Assembly: GCA_963853835.1 (NCBI GenBank)
Contig: OY970820.1
Coordinates: forward strand, 29,970,873-30,034,872
Direction of reading: 5' to 3'
Source of the DNA: Calendula officinalis
Taxonomy: Eukaryota; Streptophyta; Magnoliopsida; Asterales; Asteraceae
DNA length: 64,000 nt
The notes under the pieces are model-generated. The model was not told the DNA's origin. It searched no databases and saw only the letters and a program-made list of their open reading frames with translations. Position numbers and translations under genes: made by a program. This document shows, one piece after another, positions 59,010-64,000 of this stretch. How positions within the stretch are numbered: the stretch's first letter is position 1; every line of letters starts with the position of its first letter.

Positions 59010-59272
59010 CTCCCTCCGTCCCTTAATAAAGTTCTCATTTCAATTTGACACAAGTTTTTAGGAGTTAGTTAGTGGTGGGTATTGATAATAAATTTGATTA
59101 GAATATAAGGTTATTTTGGAGAGAGAATGTGTTTTTTAAAGATAGTTAGTGGTGAAGTACATGGTAATAATATTATTTTATTGAGTGAGTCCCTCTAATT
59201 TGAGAAATGTGAACTTTATTTTGGAACAAATATTTTGATAGAAATGAAAACTTTATTAAGGGATGGAGGGAG
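59010..59272. mobile_element. Stowaway-type MITE
   Basis: Ends CTCCCTCCGTCCCTTAATAA and the inverted CTCCCTCCATCCCTTAATAA, flanked by TA. 263 bp. Such ends are diagnostic of Tc1/Mariner-derived Stowaway MITEs. Confidence 0.92.
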
Positions 59273-59584
59273 TATATTAGAAATGTCAAATCTCTACTAA
59301 GCATTGTAGCTGGCTTTGTGGCTATAGGTGAGGCTCTTTTAAGGCATTGGCTTCTGTTAACCAGGTTTCAAAACCCCCTGCCAACCAAACCTTTTATTTT
59401 TTAGGTTTTCTAAAATAACAATCAGGTCCCTTGGTTTTATAAATTGATATCTGGACTCTTGAACTTTGGTTCTTTTATCTCTACTATATTATAAAGGATT
59501 TACCCCTTCCATATTTAGCAAGGCTGAAAATTCAGCCAACACACTTACTAAATATGGACATAGCTGCCTTTACTAAAAAAATGA

Positions 59585-59655
59585 GTCTGCCGGGATTCGA
59601 ACTCCCCACATCCGTGTTGCATACAAGCAGTCTACCCAGCTGGGCTAACATAACA
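59585..59655 (-). repeat. tRNA-like segment in Helitron 5' end
   Basis: On the minus strand: A box TAGCCCAGCTGGGTAGA and B box GAGTTCGAATCCC ~40 bp later. This is the best preserved of the three tRNA-like segments in the window. It lies ~110 bp from the Helitron start, the same position and orientation as at 3281-3360. Confidence 0.7.
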
Positions 59656-59987
59656 CTCGCTTTCGTTTTCATTTGAGTTCCCTTTATTTAATTATAATGT
59701 CATCTTTCAAACAATTATTTTGAATTTATCACGCGTACCCTACAAAGCTGAAAAAGTAATTAATCTTTTCTAACACAGAAGAAAACGAAACGTTTCCTCT
59801 CCTCCTGCTACTTCTCCAAAAACTTATGTGCAGTTGATCTACCATTTCTACTTGATCATTCGAATCGATCTACAGAGAGGCAACAACAGAGACCTCACTA
59901 CGATACGGCGGAGTTTCCACAACCAATTCAACACAAAACAAACAGAGGAATCCTGGAACCGCCCTTAGAGTCAAAACATACAAGAAA

Positions 59988-62644
59988 TGTAACATCCTAA
60001 AACCGGCCTAGTTGTTTTAGGTATATAATGATATTTGATAAATATATATTTGACCATATGTGGAATAAATTGATTAAGTGTTAAATGAATTGTTTGACTT
60101 TTTGTCCTTTTGTGATATTTTAATCAAGGGATTAAAATATCTGTTTTCTGAAACGTTTAAATGAAAATGTGATTTTTATATCTTTGGATTCTCCTTTTAA
60201 TATCGTCTCCGAATATACTTTCATTTTTAAAATTGGAACCCGTTTGGTATTTTAAATAAATTAACTACGAAAGGGACTTTTGAGTTGTATTTGTAAAAAA
60301 TGAAAAAAAAAGTCAAGTGGGTCCCACCCCACCCCTTGACCGGCCTTTAGAGGGGAAGACCCCTTCTTTCTTCTTCTTCATTATTTCTTATCCATCTCTC
60401 TCTCTCTCTCTAACCTCTCTCTAGAAAACCCCATAACCCCATCTTGTGTTCTTGAGCTTCCAAGGGAGATTGCTAGCTTGTTTCTTGCTCAATCATTAAT
60501 CCGAACCCGTTTTTGAGTAGCTCTTGAGGTAAGCTTCAACCTATATGTGTTCGTTTTCGATTTCATGATAGTTGATAAATTAGGGTTTATGTGTTCTTGA
60601 GATTTGGGTGGTGATTATGGTGTTAGATGTTATATTAAGTGTTTATACAAAGTTTGACATGTTTTGTTGTATGGGTACAAGTATTTTAGCACAAGGTACA
60701 CCTTTTTAGCAAAATGTACACATGTGTGAGTGAGTGTGTTCGTGGGGGTGTGTGTGTGTGTGTGTGTGTGTGTATCAATTGTGTGGTTTTGGATTATGCT
60801 TCTAACTTGACTTAATATGGGTTTTAATGTTAATATGGACTAAATTAATATGTAGGAAGTGTTAATTGTCAAGATGGTTAATTATGACTTGATTTGGGTA
60901 AGATTGTTAGTTAAAACAATTGTTTAAGGTTATGTAGAAAGTATGAACCAATTATTGTGTTAAATGATTAGTTGGTGGAAACATGACATTGATGTGTTGT
61001 CGCGGGTTTTGTTGCTTGGATATGTTAACATGATAGATTGGATGTGTTAGTTTTGAAGTGTGTCAAGATTAGTGAGATTATGGAAATGCTAGTTGGTGTT
61101 TGGATGTTCTTGGTTAAAATGATTAACTAGTAAATTGGAAGTAAAATACATGGATTGTTGGTGACTTGGAACTTGATGAATTGATATATGTTTATGACTT
61201 GCCAAATGTGGTTTAATGTCATGGTAAAGTTCATTGTAGGATTAAAGAGGTAATAATTGGGCATGTTGACAATTATGTGATTTTGACCCGTTTGGGCCAT
61301 TTAGTGGTAAAATGACTTAAAATAACTTGGATTGTGAAAATGTAAGTATTTTGTTAGGATTATGTGATTAGCAATGTTATTGGTAACATTTGGTGAATTG
61401 CAAGTTGATGTTATGTTTACAATTGTAGGATGTATTATTGTTTAATAACCCGGTTTGACCCGTTTGAATGTAAGACTTGCAAATGACTAGTTGACTTGCT
61501 ATGTAAGTGTAAATGGTCATGCCATATTTATATGATGATTTAAATGTTTGGTTATCTAGTTAGTGCAAGTGTTAATGTTAAATGTGTATTTAACATTGTT
61601 TATGATTTGGTGGAATTATATACTAATTCGGTATTCCTTTGGTGTACAGGAATCGGAAGCGAGACTCAGAAACATTAGACCTCTGAGTTCGACAAGTGGA
61701 AGTAACGGTGAGTGGATTTAACCTCCAACTTGTGTTTGGTTACAATTAGTTTGGTATATGCATGCTTGTTGAAAATGCAGGAAATGTACCAGCTTCAGGG
61801 AGTTCGCGACGCGAACTAGGGTTCGCGAAACGCGAACTCGAGCCAGAGATTTTGGGGGTTGATCGTGAACACTTCACGACTTAGTTACCGAACGTGAACA
61901 TGAGTTCGCGACGCGAACTTGAGTTCGCGATGGGAACTCAGTTGCAATGCTTTTGATGCAGTTTTATTGTATCTAGCTTGCTAGTTTAGTACCTATTTGC
62001 TAGTGTTGAGTCAAATAGGTTATGTGCACAATGTGAAGTGACTTTGCTTGATTGGTAGCAACTACTCGGTAAGTGGGCAACCGGGTTCCGAGAAGTCAGT
62101 GCGCTGGGCATCGGGTATCGACTAAAAGGGTATCCGACCTTACCTGTATTTGTTGCATGGTTAAGGGGAGGGAGTTGCCCGGGTGTTGGATACGAAACGC
62201 TATCGGTTACCGTGGTTTTGGCCGACCATGGTTTAAGGCTCCGGCAGGACCCCGATCTTCTTGGACAAACAGTGATACGTGATTATGTGGCTTTTAGATC
62301 GTAGAGATGTCTATGCTAGCTTGTTGGGCTTTACAGAATTTGTAGATTATATTCATTCACTTAGCTTTATGCTAATCCCTCTCTCGTTGAATCTTTTCAG
62401 GTTGATCGGTGCTTTGGACGGAATGAGTGACCAAGCTCAGATTGATATGTTTTAAAAAAATGAGCCATGTCGTTTAAGTGACACCGTTAATGTATTGTTT
62501 AAGAAATGTTTATTTGGAAGCTTATTGTGGGACCTTGTTTGTAAACTAAACTAAACTAAGATAAACTACACTGACCTAGAGAATAACCTAATCGCCTCCG
62601 GGCATTTAAAAAAAAAAAAGCTTTCTAAATTTTGCGGTGTTACA
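59988..62644 (+). mobile_element. Solo LTR (Ty3/gypsy type)
   Basis: Starts TGTAACATCCTAAAACC, ends GCGGTGTTACA and is flanked by a perfect AGAAA duplication (59983-59987 and 62645-62649). 2657 bp, no internal region. Related to the solo LTR at 28970-31651. It contains a (GT)n run at ~60750-60772, a CT-rich leader-like stretch at ~60390 and a GC-richer segment at 62060-62280 with no known product. Confidence 0.9.
61798..61942. repeat. Cluster of TTCGCG-type palindromes in solo LTR
   Basis: GAGTTCGCGACGCGAACT occurs twice in full and several times in part (GTTCGCGAAACGCGAAC, GAGTTCGCGATGGGAACTC), together with decayed forms (ATCGTGAACACTTCACGA). It is the counterpart of 29598-29732. Confidence 0.85.
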
Positions 62645-64000
62645 AGAAAACTCCTACTGTCAGGTATGTCGACCCTCTCAAAATCTATGTTAAGCAGAAG
62701 TTCCGTTTCGATGCCAACACACGATTTCAGGTACTACTTTTTTCATTGAGTTTTATTTTTTTATTCTGATTTTTGTTTTATTTTGACAATTAGTTGGTGT
62801 TCTTTGTTCTCACGTGCTCGGTATACGATCGTTCTGGTAAGCTTCATCGTTATTATGTGTATAACTTCAATGTTTATCATATACCCTAAACTAAACCCTT
62901 GTTTGATGATGTTTTTATTTTACGTTAATGATGAACACTAACTGTTAGCTGATTACATTGACTGCAACTTTTATTTCTTTGACAAATCTTGAGCCTTTGT
63001 GCTTTAACTTGTTTGTATCTTCAGGCACACCAAGTGTTCGTTGAAATTCCCCAATGAAAGTATGAATCTTTACATAACTGTTTTTGATTAATTTGTTCTT
63101 TTAGCATTTAGGTCTTATCTCGTACTTGTATTTTTTTGATGAGTTTAATCTTTCGTTTGTACATGAACTTGTTTCATTTGTACATGAACTTGTGCTTCTA
63201 TTATAATGCATCTTCATATCTTTTTATATATTAGGTTTCATTGGAGAAAGATAATGGTCAGGTTGCATTGGTCCCGCTTTTTCAAAGTGATGAAACAATT
63301 GCTAGAAAGGTATTAATTAATATTTTTGTTAGATAATTGATTACATTGCATATTTGTTTCTGTATGCATAGGCTGGTGATCGTCTGTTCAACTGCAGTTT
63401 CAATAGCAGTAAGAACTTTTAAACATTTTAAATTACCAACATTTTCAAGCAAATTAAGCATGTTAGAGCAACCATTTGTATACATCAAGTGATCTCACAT
63501 TGCAAATGCTATATGTAAGACTTTTAAGATTCTTGCATTTGTTCAGATTAAGATTGGTTAATAAGGATCAAAATCATGTTTTATATACAGAATTCTTTGA
63601 TTATACATGTTTCCGGTCTGGCGGTCTTCAAGCGATTCAATTTTTTGTTTCACATGCACGTTACAATAAGGTACTTATTTGCTTATTTTTTGCTCAATAT
63701 TGTTAGTCTAATATTTCAAATGGGTTGAATATGTTGAAAGTCAACTCGTGTCTATTTATGATATGTAATTTTGAATCTATCTCCATATCTGCAGTCTACT
63801 CAAGTGAAGAGTTGAATGCTCAGATTTTTCTTGAAGAACTAGAGAGTGAACAGGTGTCAAGTCCGCTAAAATTACCCGGTATGCATGTGTGCTGTTTAAA
63901 CTCCCTCTGTTTTGCTACATAATGAATGACATTGGTTTTAATGGTTAACGTTAACAATTTTTACTGTAGGAGAAAATAGTTCTTGGGACATGGTGAGTGA
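62645..64000 (+). pseudogene. Partial multi-exon gene of unknown product, possibly Helitron cargo
   Basis: Exon-like pieces bordered by splice-like sites: YVDPLKIYVKQKFRFDANTR (~62660-62730), VSLEKDNGQVALVPLFQSDE (~63236-63300), TEFFDYTCFRSGGLQAIQFF (~63580-63670) and SSEELNAQIFLEELESEQVS (~63795-63870), with a last piece GENSSWDMVS at the edge. The sequence left of the solo LTR (...cataca agaaa) and right of it (agaaaactcctactgtcag) appears to form one reading frame after removal of one target copy, so the LTR sits in an exon. I do not recognise the protein. Confidence 0.45.

Larger units (their letters stand above)
59478..64000 (+). mobile_element. Helitron 5' end, element continuing past the window edge
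   Basis: TCTACTATATTATAAAGGAT with following CCCTTCCATA and TGAAAATTCAGCCA blocks matches the start of the Helitron at 3178. The exact first base is either 59478 or 59480; an A precedes only 59478. No 3' hairpin with CTAG was seen before the end, so the length is unknown. A solo LTR (59988-62644) and gene-like exons lie inside. Confidence 0.6.

Noticed and set aside
62073..62282. 69-codon frame in the solo LTR
   Set aside because: Inside a non-coding LTR, no family resemblance, GC-richer composition explains the lack of stops.

Overview
This is plant nuclear DNA, very probably from a eudicot. The evidence is multi-exon genes with GT-AG introns and clear plant-family products (NAC factor, 4CL-like ligase, S40 protein, F-box/LRR), AT-rich spacers, and a dense, nested load of Ty3/gypsy LTR elements, Helitrons, Mutator-like elements and MITEs. 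I cannot name the species from the sequence alone.

Layout. 1-2628: the 3' end of a chromovirus-type Ty3/gypsy element and its 2.3 kb LTR, which carries two unusual tandem arrays. 3178-6738: a complete non-autonomous Helitron. 8077-9719: a Mutator-like element with ~240 bp terminal inverted repeats. 9816-11450: a decayed Helitron with a remnant of the Rep/Hel zinc finger. 12029-23671: a NAC transcription-factor pseudogene whose last exon is split by a complete but dead 9.5 kb Tat-lineage Ty3/gypsy element (13973-23508) with a 5 bp target duplication. 24264-35200: almost entirely transposons, including two related Mutator-like elements packed with the palindrome CACATGTG, a PIF/Harbinger-like element, a solo LTR and a 570 bp tandem duplication. 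35846-58486: the gene-bearing part. 59010-64000: MITE, Helitron start, nested solo LTR and a partial unknown gene running off the edge.

Genes judged intact, with exon sums in phase: a membrane-tethered NAC factor (559 aa, ANAC053/ANAC078 group), a peroxisomal 4-coumarate:CoA-ligase-like enzyme (566 aa, ends SKL), a Kelch-repeat protein of the ACBP4/5 type without an acyl-CoA-binding domain (498 aa, minus strand), an S40-type senescence regulator (123 aa, with an overlapping upstream ORF), spliceosomal SmF (88 aa, minus strand) and an F-box/LRR protein (~374 aa, minus strand). A FAR1/MuDR-type gene at 49174-52119 is broken and lacks its catalytic core. The genes do not form a pathway; they are ordinary neighbours separated by transposon-filled spacers.

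Most notable for follow-up: the CACATGTG arrays in two Mutator-like elements; a tandem array of stem-loops with paired (compensatory) changes in the first LTR; tRNA-like A/B-box segments inside two Helitron 5' ends and a hAT MITE; clusters of a TTCGCG-type palindrome in two solo LTRs; and the antisense, apparently spliced ORF of the Tat element. All coordinates were read by eye; counts are approximate where I say so.
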